Assembly: GCA_041389525.1 (NCBI GenBank)
Contig: JAWKRR010000005.1
Span: forward strand, 62,001-126,000
Length of the DNA stretch: 64,000 nucleotides
From: JACKFB01 sp041389525
Lineage (GTDB): Bacteria; Myxococcota_A; UBA9042; PHBI01; JACKFB01
Direction of reading: 5' to 3'
In this document: in pieces, positions 9,632-18,456 of the stretch
Numbering within the stretch: position 1 is the first letter of the stretch
How the letters are laid out: each line of letters begins with the position of its first letter
The notes under the pieces: generated by a model
What the model was told of the DNA's origin: nothing
The model's database searches: none
What the model saw: the letters and a program-made list of their open reading frames with translations, nothing else
Made by a program: the position numbers and the translations under genes

Positions 9632-10996
9632 CTACCAGTCGTACTTGATGGCGCCGCTGACGCCGAAGTTGTCGGTGCCGTTGCCGCCGCCGGTCAGGAA
9701 GTCCGGACCGTTGACCCAGTAGAGCGGGTTGATGTCGATGTCGAGCGAGAGCGTCGACTCGGCCACGGGCAGGTTGATGCCGACGCCCGTCTTGATCTCG
9801 GTGACCACGTCGGAGCTACGGCGCTCCGTCGTGGTGCCGTTCTGGGTGACCGAGGCGCGGTTGAAGTCCACCGACTGCCAGGCGCCGAAGCGGAAGTCGA
9901 GCCAGCTCAGCAGCTTCACGTCCACGCCGATGCTGTAGAAGGGCAGCGAGATCTTGCGGTCCAGGTCGCGGTCGACCGAGTTGGCGCGCCCGTTGGCCGG
10001 ACCCGACGAACCCTCGAGCGTCTGCTGGGCGAAGCGCAGGCCGATGCCGGGCGCGACGAAGACGTTCTCGAAGGGCTCGAAGACGATGTCGGTGCCGACG
10101 GTCAGGTCAAAGGCCTGCCACGAGCCGGTCTGCACGGTGCCCAGCGGGAGGTTCTTGTTGGAGACCTCCTGGGTGCCGAAGTGCATGCGCAGAAAAGGCA
10201 CGATGTGGGACTGCTGGTAGAACTCGAAGTTGCCGCGCCCCTCGAGGCGGAAGCCGAAGTGGCTGTCGACGGCGAAGTTCTCGACGAGCACGTCCGGGAC
10301 GCCGCTGCGCTGGTTGAGGCCGTCGCGCTCGTCACCGAAGGCGCCGATCTCGAAGCCCAGCGACAGGTCCAGCTCGCCGGCGGCGAAGTCGAGGCCGAAG
10401 CCCGCCGCCAGGTCGATGAGCAGCGCGCCCTGGTCCACGCGACCACCCGTGGGCTGCTCGACGTCGCCGTCGTCGCCGAGGATGTTGAGCATGACGCCGA
10501 GGCGGGCCGTCGCGCCGATGTTCAGCGCGTAGAGCAGGCCGATCTTGTAGTCGACGTTCGCCGCCGACTGACCGGTGACCGGCGAGGTCACGCCGGTGGA
10601 GCCGCCGCCCGCCAAGGACGCCTGGCTGGCCTGCGCGCCCGCGCCGACCGCCGAGCCGCCGGTGATGGCGTTGCCCGCGGCGGAGAACCCGTCGCCGACC
10701 CCGCGCGTGCCCGAGTTGATCCGGCCGCCGTAGATGGCGAGGACCATGTCCTCGCTGAGGCTGTAGTGGAAGCCGAAGACCGTGTTCGACATCCCCTGAC
10801 GGATGTTGTCGATGTAGGTCATGTTGCCGTAGCGCACCAACAGCGACGGCAACGCGAAGATGTTCGTTTCATCTTCAATGGTTATGGACTTGTGGTGGCC
10901 GCCCATCGCGTTGATGCGCGACTGAGTGGCCAGCGCGGGCGACGCGGCCGCGAGCAAGCCTAGACTGGCGATGACCGCCACGATTCGCTGATTCAT
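9632..10996 (-). CDS. Outer-membrane beta-barrel (porin-like) protein
   Basis: Start ATG 10996 is chosen because GGAGGGG lies just upstream and it opens directly into a Sec signal peptide (MNQRIVAVIASLGLLAAASPALA). The mature protein of about 430 residues alternates hydrophobic and polar residues and ends in an aromatic residue (KYDW), the usual barrel-assembly signal. Segments such as FGFHYSLSEDMVLAIYGG and LDFRFGAWQSVDF look like barrel strands. The N-terminal block (INAMGGHHKSITIEDETN) resembles a recurrent motif of deltaproteobacterial barrel proteins. It stands alone, with its own predicted promoter (11120-11149) and a downstream hairpin. Transported substrate unknown. Confidence 0.75.
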   Translation of the reverse strand: MNQRIVAVIASLGLLAAASPALATQSRINAMGGHHKSITIEDETNIFALPSLLVRYGNMTYIDNIRQGMSNTVFGFHYSLSEDMVLAIYGGRINSGTRGVGDGFSAAGNAITGGSAVGAGAQASQASLAGGGSTGVTSPVTGQSAANVDYKIGLLYALNIGATARLGVMLNILGDDGDVEQPTGGRVDQGALLIDLAAGFGLDFAAGELDLSLGFEIGAFGDERDGLNQRSGVPDVLVENFAVDSHFGFRLEGRGNFEFYQQSHIVPFLRMHFGTQEVSNKNLPLGTVQTGSWQAFDLTVGTDIVFEPFENVFVAPGIGLRFAQQTLEGSSGPANGRANSVDRDLDRKISLPFYSIGVDVKLLSWLDFRFGAWQSVDFNRASVTQNGTTTERRSSDVVTEIKTGVGINLPVAESTLSLDIDINPLYWVNGPDFLTGGGNGTDNFGVSGAIKYDW

Positions 10997-11119
10997 AGTC
11001 CCCTCCGGGTCCCGGGGGTGATGCCGCGGGACGATAGTGCAGTGCACGACTCTCCCCCGATCCCACGGGTGAAACGTGTTTCGGGCAATTTTCCGTGATT
11101 TTCCAAGCCGATATGGCGC

Positions 11120-11149
11120 GAGCTAGCACGCGCTTTCGCGGGGTGTCAA
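11120..11149 (-). promoter_or_regulatory. Sigma-70-type promoter for the outer-membrane protein
   Basis: On the minus strand a perfect TTGACA (11144-11149) is followed after 18 bases by TAGCTC (11120-11125). The predicted transcript starts about 115 bases before ATG 10996. Confidence 0.5.
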
Positions 11150-11200
11150 CACGGCCCGAACACGCGACCGAGGCCCCGAAAACCTAGGCGCCGTGGGATT

Positions 11201-11230
11201 TTCGACGGACGTGGGGGGCCATGCTAGCTT
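11201..11230 (+). promoter_or_regulatory. Putative promoter giving a leaderless ftsE message
   Basis: TTCGAC (11201-11206), an 18-base spacer and TAGCTT (11225-11230) precede the GTG of ftsE at 11238 by only seven bases. No Shine-Dalgarno is present, so transcription would start at or next to the start codon. This is a sequence-based inference. Confidence 0.35.
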
Positions 11231-11237
11231 CCGAGTC

Positions 11238-11999
11238 GTGATCCAACTCTACCACGTCACCAAGCGATACTCTAACGGTATCGAGGCCTTACGCGACGTC
11301 ACCCTCCGCATCCACGAGGGGGAGTTCGTCTTTCTGTCGGGGCCGTCGGGCGCCGGGAAGACGACGCTGACCAAGCTGCTGATGGTGATGGAGCAGGCGA
11401 GCGAGGGGCAGGTGCTGGTCGCCGGGAGAAATCTCGCGGTGCTCAAGCGCGGCTCCATCCCGTACCTGCGGCGAAATATCGGGGTGGTCTGGCAGGACTT
11501 CAAGCTGCTGCCTCACCGCAACGTCTTCGACAACGTCGCGATCGCCCTCGAGATCCTGGGCCTGCCGCGAAAGCAGATCACCCGCCGCGTCGACCAGGTC
11601 CTCGAGATGGTCGGCCTCGAGCGCTATGCTCGCTCGCTGCCCCACTGGCTGTCGGGCGGTGAGCAGCAGCGCGTCGCCATCGCCCGCGCCCTGGTCAACG
11701 ACCCGGCGATCCTGCTGGCCGACGAGCCGACCGGCAACCTCGACCCCGACCTCTCCGTCGACATCATGCGGATGCTCATCGACGTCCAACAGCGCGGCAC
11801 CACCGTGATGGTCGCGACCCACGACCGCGGGCTGATGGACCGCTTCGGCAAGCGCGTCGTGCTGCTCAACAAGGGCTTCCTCATCGAGGACGGCGCGCCC
11901 GTCGACGTGCTGCCGGGCGCGCCCGGACAGCTCGCGGGGCAGGGCGTGGACCCGGTCACCGGCGAGCCCCTCGTCGGGTTCGGGGAGGCCGAATCGTGA
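11238..11999 (+). CDS. ftsE: Cell-division ABC transporter ATP-binding protein FtsE
   Basis: FtsE is the cytoplasmic ATPase of FtsEX, which couples septal constriction to peptidoglycan hydrolase activation. The 253-residue protein has Walker A GPSGAGKTT (residues 35-43), signature LSGGEQQR and Walker B ILLADEPTG, and the N-terminus (IQLYHVTKRY) is typical of FtsE. Start GTG 11238 is used because the family begins here; an upstream in-frame ATG (11193) would add atypical residues. It overlaps ftsX by four bases (GTGA). It is first in an ftsE-ftsX-envC-yibQ operon. Confidence 0.95.
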   Translation: MIQLYHVTKRYSNGIEALRDVTLRIHEGEFVFLSGPSGAGKTTLTKLLMVMEQASEGQVLVAGRNLAVLKRGSIPYLRRNIGVVWQDFKLLPHRNVFDNVAIALEILGLPRKQITRRVDQVLEMVGLERYARSLPHWLSGGEQQRVAIARALVNDPAILLADEPTGNLDPDLSVDIMRMLIDVQQRGTTVMVATHDRGLMDRFGKRVVLLNKGFLIEDGAPVDVLPGAPGQLAGQGVDPVTGEPLVGFGEAES

Positions 12000-12898
12000 G
12001 CCGCGAGCTGGTCTTTTGGCATTTCCTGCGCGAGGCGTGGAAGAACATCCGGGCGGCACCGGCGCTCACCCTGGTCGCGGTCCTGACCATCGCGGTCAGC
12101 CTGATCCTGGTTGGGTTTTTCGGCTTCCTGATGGTCAACGCCAACCGCGTGCTCGACGGCATCGCCGACGACCTGCGGGTGACGGTCTATCTGGCGCCCG
12201 ACACGCCGGCCGCCGAGATCGACGCGCTGCAGCGCAAGATCGCCGAGCGCGACGAGGTGTCGCAGGTCAGCTACCTGACCGCCGAAGAGGACCTCAAGCG
12301 CAACGTGGCGCTGCTGTCGCCCGAGCTGCTCGAGGGTCTCGACAAGGCGGCCATCCCGGGCCAGCCGGCCATCGACGTGCTCTTGCGCCCACGCCAGCGT
12401 ACCAAGGAAGACTTCGCCCGCATCAGCGTCTGGCTCGAGGAGCTCTCGGGCACCCAGGCCGTGCAAGAGCTCTACTTCGGCGCCGACAAGATCCGGATCC
12501 TCTTCGCCATTATCGATCTGATCCGGCTCACCGGCTTCATCATCTGCGGCATCGTCCTCGCCGCAGCCGTCTTCTTCACCTTCTCGACCATCAAGCTGGC
12601 GGTGTACGCCCGGCGCGAAGAGATCGAGGTGCTGCGGCTGGTCGGCGCCACCGATCGCTTCATCAAGGCTCCCTTCTTCATCGAGGGCGCGCTCGCGGGC
12701 TTATCGGGGGCCGCGGTGGCCCTGATCCTGGTCGCGACCATCCACACCCGCCTCGTCGCCTTCGTCGAGCAAGAGCACTTCCTCAACCTCTCGCTGGATC
12801 TCATGCCCGCCGGGATGGTGCTGTGGCTCTTCGTCGGCGGCATCGGCCTGGGGATCACCGGCTCCTGGCTGAGCGTCGGCCGCTACCTGCGCACATGA
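11996..12898 (+). CDS. ftsX: Cell-division ABC transporter permease FtsX
   Basis: FtsX is the inner-membrane partner of FtsE. It passes ATP-driven conformational change to a periplasmic activator such as EnvC. The 300-residue protein shows the family layout: a first membrane segment (LVAVLTIAVSLILVGFFGF), a periplasmic loop of about 130 residues, then three membrane segments in the C-terminal half, including FIICGIVLAAAVFFTF. The cytoplasmic segment with REEIEVLRLVGA is the conserved FtsX signature. It overlaps ftsE (GTGA) and envC (ATGA), so the three are translationally coupled. Confidence 0.95.
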   Translation: MSRELVFWHFLREAWKNIRAAPALTLVAVLTIAVSLILVGFFGFLMVNANRVLDGIADDLRVTVYLAPDTPAAEIDALQRKIAERDEVSQVSYLTAEEDLKRNVALLSPELLEGLDKAAIPGQPAIDVLLRPRQRTKEDFARISVWLEELSGTQAVQELYFGADKIRILFAIIDLIRLTGFIICGIVLAAAVFFTFSTIKLAVYARREEIEVLRLVGATDRFIKAPFFIEGALAGLSGAAVALILVATIHTRLVAFVEQEHFLNLSLDLMPAGMVLWLFVGGIGLGITGSWLSVGRYLRT

Positions 12899-14124
12899 AC
12901 GCGCTGCGCCGCTGCCTGGTCCTGGCCGCGCTGCTGCCCGCGGTGGCGCTGGGTTCCATGGCGCTCGGGGCGCCGGACGCTGCGAAACCGGCCGCTGAGC
13001 CTGAGCCCGCGGCCCCCGCGGCCCCCGCCAAACCCGCCGCCAAAGTCGACCCCGACACCCTGGTCGTCCCGAAGACCGACCCGCCCGAGCAGCGCCAGCC
13101 CGCCACCGACGTCAACAAGCTGCTACGCGCCGAGCTCTCGATGCTGGTGACCCTCGAGGATCTCGAGACGAACATCATCCGCCGGGCCTCGGAGCTGGAG
13201 AACCTGCGCGAGCAGGAGAAGGTCGTCGAGCGCGACCTCGGCAAGATGGCCGAGCGCTTCACCAAGCTGACCGAGAAGATCGACGGCGCCCGCGAGCTGG
13301 TCCACCGGCGCATGCGGGCGATGATCCAGCTCAAGCGCACCGAGCCCTACCAGGTGCTCTTCGCGTCCGGCGACTACGCGACGTTCCGGCGGCGCGAGCG
13401 CGCGCTCCAGACCCTGCTGGAGTCCGATCGCACGCGCGTCGACGCCTACCGCTCGCAACTCGCCGACTGGCGGCGGTCCCGCGACGACCTCGAGCGGCGC
13501 CGGCAGAACCTCGTCCGCACCCGCGAGGCCATCGAGATCATGCTCCAGGAGCTGGAGTGGGATCGCGAGGAGAAGCAGGCGCTGCTGGAGTCCGTGCGCG
13601 AGCGCTCGCCCTTCCAAAAGAAGCTCAGCGACGAGATGAACTCGGTGGACGAGGAGCTGCAGCAGAAGGTCGCGGCCATGGCCGACCGCGCGCACCCGCG
13701 CCTGTGGATGCAGGAGACCAAGGGCAGCCTGTCGATGCCGATCCGCAACGGGCGCATCACCGGCGGCTTCGGCATCCGCGTGCACCCGAAGTTCGGCACG
13801 CGCACGGTGCACCGCGGCATCGACGTCGCGCCCGACAAGTGGGACGGCGAGAGCCCCGTCGAGGTGCGCGCGATCTACTGGGGCTACGTCGCGTACGTGG
13901 GGCGCCTGCGCGGCCTCGGCACCACCGTCATCATCGACCACACGCGCGGCTACATGACGCTCTACGCGCACCTGGACACGACGCAGGTGAAGGTCGGCCA
14001 GAAGGTGAAGACCGGCGAGGGGATCGGGACCATGGGCGACTCCGGCTCTCTCACGTGCAAGCACCTCTACATGGAGCTTCGCTACGAGGGGAAAGCCGAG
14101 GATCCGCGGCCATGGATCCAGTGA
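12895..14124 (+). CDS. envC: EnvC-like murein hydrolase activator (coiled coil + degenerate LytM/M23)
   Basis: This is a periplasmic activator expected to be driven by FtsEX and to switch on cell-wall amidases during division. The 409-residue protein has a signal peptide (1-25), a Pro/Ala linker (27-65), a long coiled coil (about 72-265) and a LytM domain (about 283-405). In the LytM domain H306 and D310 (HRGID) and H359 (YAHL) are present, but the last HxH motif reads H390-L-Y392, so one zinc ligand is a tyrosine. This fits a non-catalytic activator, although it is less degenerate than E. coli EnvC. It starts inside the ftsX stop (ATGA). Confidence 0.9.
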   Translation: MNALRRCLVLAALLPAVALGSMALGAPDAAKPAAEPEPAAPAAPAKPAAKVDPDTLVVPKTDPPEQRQPATDVNKLLRAELSMLVTLEDLETNIIRRASELENLREQEKVVERDLGKMAERFTKLTEKIDGARELVHRRMRAMIQLKRTEPYQVLFASGDYATFRRRERALQTLLESDRTRVDAYRSQLADWRRSRDDLERRRQNLVRTREAIEIMLQELEWDREEKQALLESVRERSPFQKKLSDEMNSVDEELQQKVAAMADRAHPRLWMQETKGSLSMPIRNGRITGGFGIRVHPKFGTRTVHRGIDVAPDKWDGESPVEVRAIYWGYVAYVGRLRGLGTTVIIDHTRGYMTLYAHLDTTQVKVGQKVKTGEGIGTMGDSGSLTCKHLYMELRYEGKAEDPRPWIQ

Positions 14125-15293
14125 ACGACCCCGATCTCGGGCGGGCTTGTCTCGGGCGGGCCTGTCGCGAGCCGGCCGGCCTCGGGCGGGCCTATCTTGG
14201 GCGCGGCCGGGTCGGGTGGCGCGGGGTCGGCCGGCGGCTCGCCGGGCTGGCGGGCGCGCTCTGGGTCCTGCTGCTCACCGCGGTCTGTGGCGGCACGACG
14301 CCCTCGCTGACAGACAGGCAGCAGCGGGCGATCTGCGCGATCGGCGATCGCTTCGGGCGGCTGGACATGATGCCCTCGGGGCTGGAGGGCATGGCCATCC
14401 GCGTCGTGACCGACGACCCCGACGCCGCGCGCAATGGCCTCCGCACGACGCTGACCGGCGACACCGAGCCGGCGCTGAGCATCGCGCGGATCGAGGAGCC
14501 GAAGCCCCAGATCGCCATCGTCATCGACGATCTCGGGCTACACCCGAACCAGCTGCTCGGGTTGTGGGCGCTGGGCCAGCCCATCACCTGGGCGCTGCTG
14601 CCCGAGGCGCCCCACACGGCCGCCTACGTCGACTGGCTGAGCAGCCACGGCGCGTCCATGCTGATTCACCTGCCGATGGAGCCCATCGAGCGGGGCCTGA
14701 TGAGCTTCCCGGGCTACGTGCGGGTCGACCAGAGCGAGGCGGAGCGACGCGCCATCGTGGACGACGCCATGGCGGCGATCCCGGGTGCCGTCGGGTTCAA
14801 CAACCACATGGGCAGCCTGCTCACGACCGACCCGGCAGCGCTCCGCGACGTCATCGAGGCCACGCCGCCCGACTTCCTGGTGCTAGACAGCCGCACCACC
14901 GCCGAGAGCCGGCTCGCCGAGGTCGCGCGCAGCCTCAACCGCCCAGTGGCTGAGCGCACGGTCTTCCTCGACCACGAGCGCGAGCCCCACAAGATCGCCG
15001 CCATGCTGGAGCAGGCTCTCGCGGTCGCGAACGAGCGCGGCAGCGCCGTGGCCATCGGCCACCCCTACCCGGAGACCGTGGCGGCCATCCGCAGCTTCCT
15101 CGCGCGCCACGGCCACGAGGTCCAGCTCGTCCCCATCGAGCGAATCAGCGACCCGCCGCTGCTGCCGCCCTGGCTGCGATCCTGCGAGGTGCAGCCCGAG
15201 GGGAAGGGGGCCGCGCCGCCAGCGCCGAAGCCGCCAGCGCAGCCCGAGATCACGCCAGCAGCCGGACCTGAGTCCACGCCCACACCCAAGTAG
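14121..15293 (+). CDS. Divergent polysaccharide deacetylase family protein (YibQ-like)
   Basis: The 390-residue protein belongs to the divergent polysaccharide deacetylase family typified by E. coli YibQ, whose gene also follows envC. Visible motifs are VIDDLG, LIHLPMEP and GFNNHMGS. A single hydrophobic segment near residue 45 (AGLAGALWVLLLTAV) suggests a periplasmic protein anchored or exported by its N-terminus; a Pro/Ala tail closes the protein. GTG 14121 gives a GTGA overlap with envC and is preferred over ATG 14112. The first 35 residues are a low-complexity LGRAC-type repeat. Enzymatic activity is unproven for the family. Confidence 0.85.
   Translation: MNDPDLGRACLGRACREPAGLGRAYLGRGRVGWRGVGRRLAGLAGALWVLLLTAVCGGTTPSLTDRQQRAICAIGDRFGRLDMMPSGLEGMAIRVVTDDPDAARNGLRTTLTGDTEPALSIARIEEPKPQIAIVIDDLGLHPNQLLGLWALGQPITWALLPEAPHTAAYVDWLSSHGASMLIHLPMEPIERGLMSFPGYVRVDQSEAERRAIVDDAMAAIPGAVGFNNHMGSLLTTDPAALRDVIEATPPDFLVLDSRTTAESRLAEVARSLNRPVAERTVFLDHEREPHKIAAMLEQALAVANERGSAVAIGHPYPETVAAIRSFLARHGHEVQLVPIERISDPPLLPPWLRSCEVQPEGKGAAPPAPKPPAQPEITPAAGPESTPTPK
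14136..14206 (+). repeat. Short direct repeat at the 5' end of the deacetylase gene
   Basis: The unit CTCGGGCGGGC occurs three times with slight variation (about 14136, 14151 and 14180) followed by a degenerate copy. It encodes the LGRACLGRAC and LGRAYLGRG runs before the membrane segment, which suggests local slippage expansion. Confidence 0.5.
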
Positions 15294-15296
15294 TCC

Positions 15297-15319
15297 GGCG
15301 CCTCGATTCACGAGGCGCC
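15297..15319. terminator. Bidirectional hairpin between yibQ and jag
   Basis: A perfect 9-bp stem (GGCGCCTCG at 15297-15305 with CGAGGCGCC at 15311-15319) and a 5-base loop lie between two convergent genes. Only weak T runs flank it, so it could serve either direction. Confidence 0.55.
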
Positions 15320-15337
15320 GTCTACCTGTTTGGGTCT

Positions 15338-16315
15338 CTACTCGGCGTCGTTCGGGACGATGCAGACGCGGCGGAAGACGCCCTCGCCCTCGGAGCGCGT
15401 GGTCACGCCGGCGTGCTCGCGCAGCGCCATGTGGATCAAGCGGCGCGAGCGCGGGTCCAGCGGCCCCATCTTGAAGGTCTTGCCCTCTTCGACGGCGCGG
15501 TCGGCCAGCTCCACAGCGGAGCGCCCGAGATCTTCGTCGACCTGACGCTTCGCGCCACCGGAGTCGATGACGACCTTCTTGCGGTCCTCGGCGTCGAAGT
15601 TCACGACCTTGTCGACCAGGTGCTGGAGCGCGTCGAGCAGCTCCATCTCCTTGGCCACCAAGCAGTCGTGATAGACGCCCGAGTTCATGTCGAAGCGGAT
15701 GCTGGCCTCGTCCTCGGTGACGTCCACGGTCATGCCGAAGCCCATGCCGGTCAGCACGTCGCGCAGGACCTCATGTGCGTCCTCGCCGACCTCCGAGAGC
15801 TGAACGCCCTCGGCCACGCGCATGATGACCTCGGTCGGACCGTCGGTCGGCACGGGCACGGTCACATCTTCCTCGCGCGGGCCGCGGCGCGGTCCACGAT
15901 CGTCGCCGCCGCGGTTGTCGCGCCGTCCACGTCCAGCGCGTCCGCCGCGATCGCCGCCACGTCCGCCACGATCGCCGCCGCGTCCGCCGCGATCGCCGCC
16001 GCGTCCGCCACGATCGCCGCCGCGTCCGCCGCCGCGTCCACCGCGATCGCCACCGTCACGCTCGGCGCGCTCTTCGCGAGGGGGGCGCTCGGAGCGCTCC
16101 GCCGGCGCGTCCGACGATCCGCCGTCGCCGCTCAGCTTCTCGACCATCGCGCCCGCCGCGACGGCCTCTCCGGTGTTGACCTTGATCAGGGCGAAGCCGC
16201 CGCCCTGGCCAGCCATCACCGAGTACTGCACGGCGTCTGCCGCGATGCCCATGGCGTCCGCGGCCTTTTGAACCGCTGCTTCCACGTTACGACCAGTATA
16301 TGTCTTGCTGCTCAT
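15338..16315 (-). CDS. jag: Jag/KhpB RNA-binding protein with an RGG-repeat linker
   Basis: Jag (SpoIIIJ-associated, KhpB) is a cytoplasmic RNA-binding protein encoded beside yidC. The 325-residue protein has a Jag-N domain (about 5-55: VEAAVQKAADAMGI), a KH domain (about 160-240) and a C-terminal R3H domain (about 260-322: RRLIHMALREHAGVTTRS). Between Jag-N and KH, residues 88-147 are a run of RGG and GGDRGGR repeats, like eukaryotic RGG boxes. Start ATG 16315 overlaps the yidC stop (ATGA). It is last in the rpmH-rnpA-yidD-yidC-jag operon. Confidence 0.92.
   Translation of the reverse strand: MSSKTYTGRNVEAAVQKAADAMGIAADAVQYSVMAGQGGGFALIKVNTGEAVAAGAMVEKLSGDGGSSDAPAERSERPPREERAERDGGDRGGRGGGRGGDRGGRGGDRGGRGGDRGGRGGDRGGRAGRGRRDNRGGDDRGPRRGPREEDVTVPVPTDGPTEVIMRVAEGVQLSEVGEDAHEVLRDVLTGMGFGMTVDVTEDEASIRFDMNSGVYHDCLVAKEMELLDALQHLVDKVVNFDAEDRKKVVIDSGGAKRQVDEDLGRSAVELADRAVEEGKTFKMGPLDPRSRRLIHMALREHAGVTTRSEGEGVFRRVCIVPNDAE
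15935..16054 (-). repeat. Tandem repeat encoding the Jag RGG region
   Basis: Repeated GGCGGACGCGG-type units with a dominant period of 21 bases encode GGDRGGR heptads, with shorter variants. The repeat keeps the reading frame and lies wholly inside jag. Copy number could vary between strains. Confidence 0.7.
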
Positions 16316-18456
16316 GCCATTCGCCGCCGGATGATGAGGTTCTGAATCAGGGTGAGAACCGTGTTTACGAGGATGTAGAGCACCAGCCCCGAGGGCAAGG
16401 CGATCATGAACACGGAGAACATCGCAGGCATCCCGTACTTGAGGAAGGCCTGCTGGCCGCTGCTGCCGGTTGTGGGGGTCGGGGTCAGGTAGCTCTGGGC
16501 GAGCATGAGGAATCCGAGAATCACCGGCAGAACGTAATAGGGATCCGACGAGGAGAGGTCGTGGATCCAGAGGCCCAGAGGTGCGTGGTAGAGATCGACG
16601 CTCGAGAGGATGACCCTATATAGCGCAAACCAGATGGGCATCTGGAGGAGCATCGGCAGGCAGCCCGAGAGCGGGTTGACCTTCTCGCGCTTGAACAGCG
16701 CCATCTGAGCCCGCCCGGCGCCCTCGCGATCGTCCTTGAATTCCTTCTGGATCTTGTCCATTTCGGGGCGGAGCTTGGCCATCTTCTGCTGGCTGCGGAA
16801 GGTGCCGTTGGTCAGCGGGAGCAGCAACAGCTTCAGCACCAGGGTCAGCAGCAAGATCGCCAGGGCCCAGTGCCCGGTGATGCCGTGAAACCAGCGCATC
16901 ATGAAGAGCAGCGGCTCGGCGATGACCGCGAGCCAGCCGAAGTCGAGGCTGCTGGCCAGGTTGTGCCCGGTCTGCTTGAGCAGGGCCTCGTCTTTGGGCC
17001 CGATGAAGAGGGTGAAGCCCATGGTGCGCTGGCGCCGCGCTCGCAGCGCGCCCCACGCGTCGTCCAGGCGCTGGCGGGCCTCGCCGGACACGTCTTCGCG
17101 CTGGCTCTGCCAGCTGGCGCCGACGACCGACTCGGGGGTCGAGAGATCGTGGCCCAGCACGCGGGCGGCCTCGGTGCAGGACACCGCGCTCGAGCGATGG
17201 ACGAGCCAGTCAGGCACGCAGGCGCCCGTGGCCGGCGGGATGTCCGCGCCCGCGGGATCGGCCCAGAGCGTCGCCGTGATCACCCCGCTGTGGGCCGGCG
17301 GCGCGCCCGCGGCGTACAGCTCGCACTGCGTGTTCTTCAGGCCATTCTCAGCCGCCGCCAGCACGAAGTAGCGCGTGTCGACGCCCACCCACTCGGTGTG
17401 GGTGGCGTAGGCGCGCGGCTCTTTGGCGAGGCTCGGAAACTCGTGGCGCTCGTGGGCGTCGCCGGTCTGGCAGCTCGCGGCGTACAGGCTCTGCGGGAAG
17501 CTGAACATCCCGCCCTCCATCAGCTCGGGGTGCTGCCACCCGGAGACCGCGAGTCCCGGCTGCAGGCGCATGGCCTTGTCGCCGAAGCTGTGGACGGTGA
17601 TGGTGAGCTGGACCTCGAAGGGGTGCTGCCCCGCCTCGTAGCGTTTCTCGATATAGATGGGTGAGGTGTCGGTCGCCGGGTCGGGCCAGACGTAGACCAG
17701 CGGAAATCCGGGATCCTTGCTGACGCGCGTGTAGACGGGGCCCGCCTGCCACACCGAGTCGAAGCTACCGGTGCGCTGGATCTCGAAGTCGAAGCTCTGC
17801 CCGGCGGGCAGCGGCGGGTTGGTCGTGACGACGCCGGCCGCGCTGATGCGGGTGACCGAGTGGCGGGATGAACCGCCATTCAGTACGACGATGTCGCCCT
17901 CGGACACAGGCCGGTCCACGGTCAGCGCGCTGGCGTCCGACGGGGCGCTCAGCTCGCCCTCTCCGTTGGCGACGCCGCGGCCGCGACGCATCACCAGCGT
18001 GATGTCTCCGGGCACCTCGGGCTTACGGAAGGTGAGCTGGAAGGGCAGGTAGCGGGGCGACCAGGTGCTGACGAGGTCGATGGGCCCCGCGGCCAGCCGA
18101 TCCTCGGGCACGCCGGAGAAGGGCGGCAGCGCGTCGCGGGTGAAGCGCGGGTCGGAGAGCTGAGCGTGCACCAGGGTGCCGCCGCGCTCGGTGAAGGTGT
18201 AGACGATCTCGGGCTGGCCTGCGGGGACCGACACGCGGACGCGATGATCCGCGACGGTCGTGCCGCCCTTCGCGGGGATCGAGACCACCAGCGCCTCGCC
18301 AGCGACGGGTGCGCCGCGCGTGGCTGGGGCGGCGGGGCGAGGCGCCGCGGCGCCCTCGGCCTCCTGAGCGGAGACGTCGGGGCCGAGCGATGTGACGGCC
18401 AGCGCGAGGGCCAGCGCGAGCACGGGGGTGACCGACGAGAGGCGGCGGCCCGTCAC
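16312..18456 (-). CDS. yidC: Membrane protein insertase YidC
   Basis: YidC inserts and folds inner-membrane proteins, alone or with Sec. The C-terminal insertase domain is clear: GHWALAILLLTLVLKLLLLPL, then MAKLRPEMDKIQKEFKDD, and PLSGCLPMLLQMPIWFALYR; an arginine (R in TNGTFRSQQ) precedes the first cytoplasmic loop. The N-terminal periplasmic P1 region is about 430 residues, making the protein 714 residues, longer than E. coli YidC (548). GTG 18456 is chosen because it overlaps the yidD stop (GTGA) and opens right before the first hydrophobic segment; starting at 18606 would run through yidD in another frame. Confidence 0.93.
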   Translation of the reverse strand: MTGRRLSSVTPVLALALALAVTSLGPDVSAQEAEGAAAPRPAAPATRGAPVAGEALVVSIPAKGGTTVADHRVRVSVPAGQPEIVYTFTERGGTLVHAQLSDPRFTRDALPPFSGVPEDRLAAGPIDLVSTWSPRYLPFQLTFRKPEVPGDITLVMRRGRGVANGEGELSAPSDASALTVDRPVSEGDIVVLNGGSSRHSVTRISAAGVVTTNPPLPAGQSFDFEIQRTGSFDSVWQAGPVYTRVSKDPGFPLVYVWPDPATDTSPIYIEKRYEAGQHPFEVQLTITVHSFGDKAMRLQPGLAVSGWQHPELMEGGMFSFPQSLYAASCQTGDAHERHEFPSLAKEPRAYATHTEWVGVDTRYFVLAAAENGLKNTQCELYAAGAPPAHSGVITATLWADPAGADIPPATGACVPDWLVHRSSAVSCTEAARVLGHDLSTPESVVGASWQSQREDVSGEARQRLDDAWGALRARRQRTMGFTLFIGPKDEALLKQTGHNLASSLDFGWLAVIAEPLLFMMRWFHGITGHWALAILLLTLVLKLLLLPLTNGTFRSQQKMAKLRPEMDKIQKEFKDDREGAGRAQMALFKREKVNPLSGCLPMLLQMPIWFALYRVILSSVDLYHAPLGLWIHDLSSSDPYYVLPVILGFLMLAQSYLTPTPTTGSSGQQAFLKYGMPAMFSVFMIALPSGLVLYILVNTVLTLIQNLIIRRRMA

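Noticed and set aside
15935..16054. CRISPR-like or simple-sequence array
   Set aside because: It codes for the RGG region of Jag in frame; no spacers.
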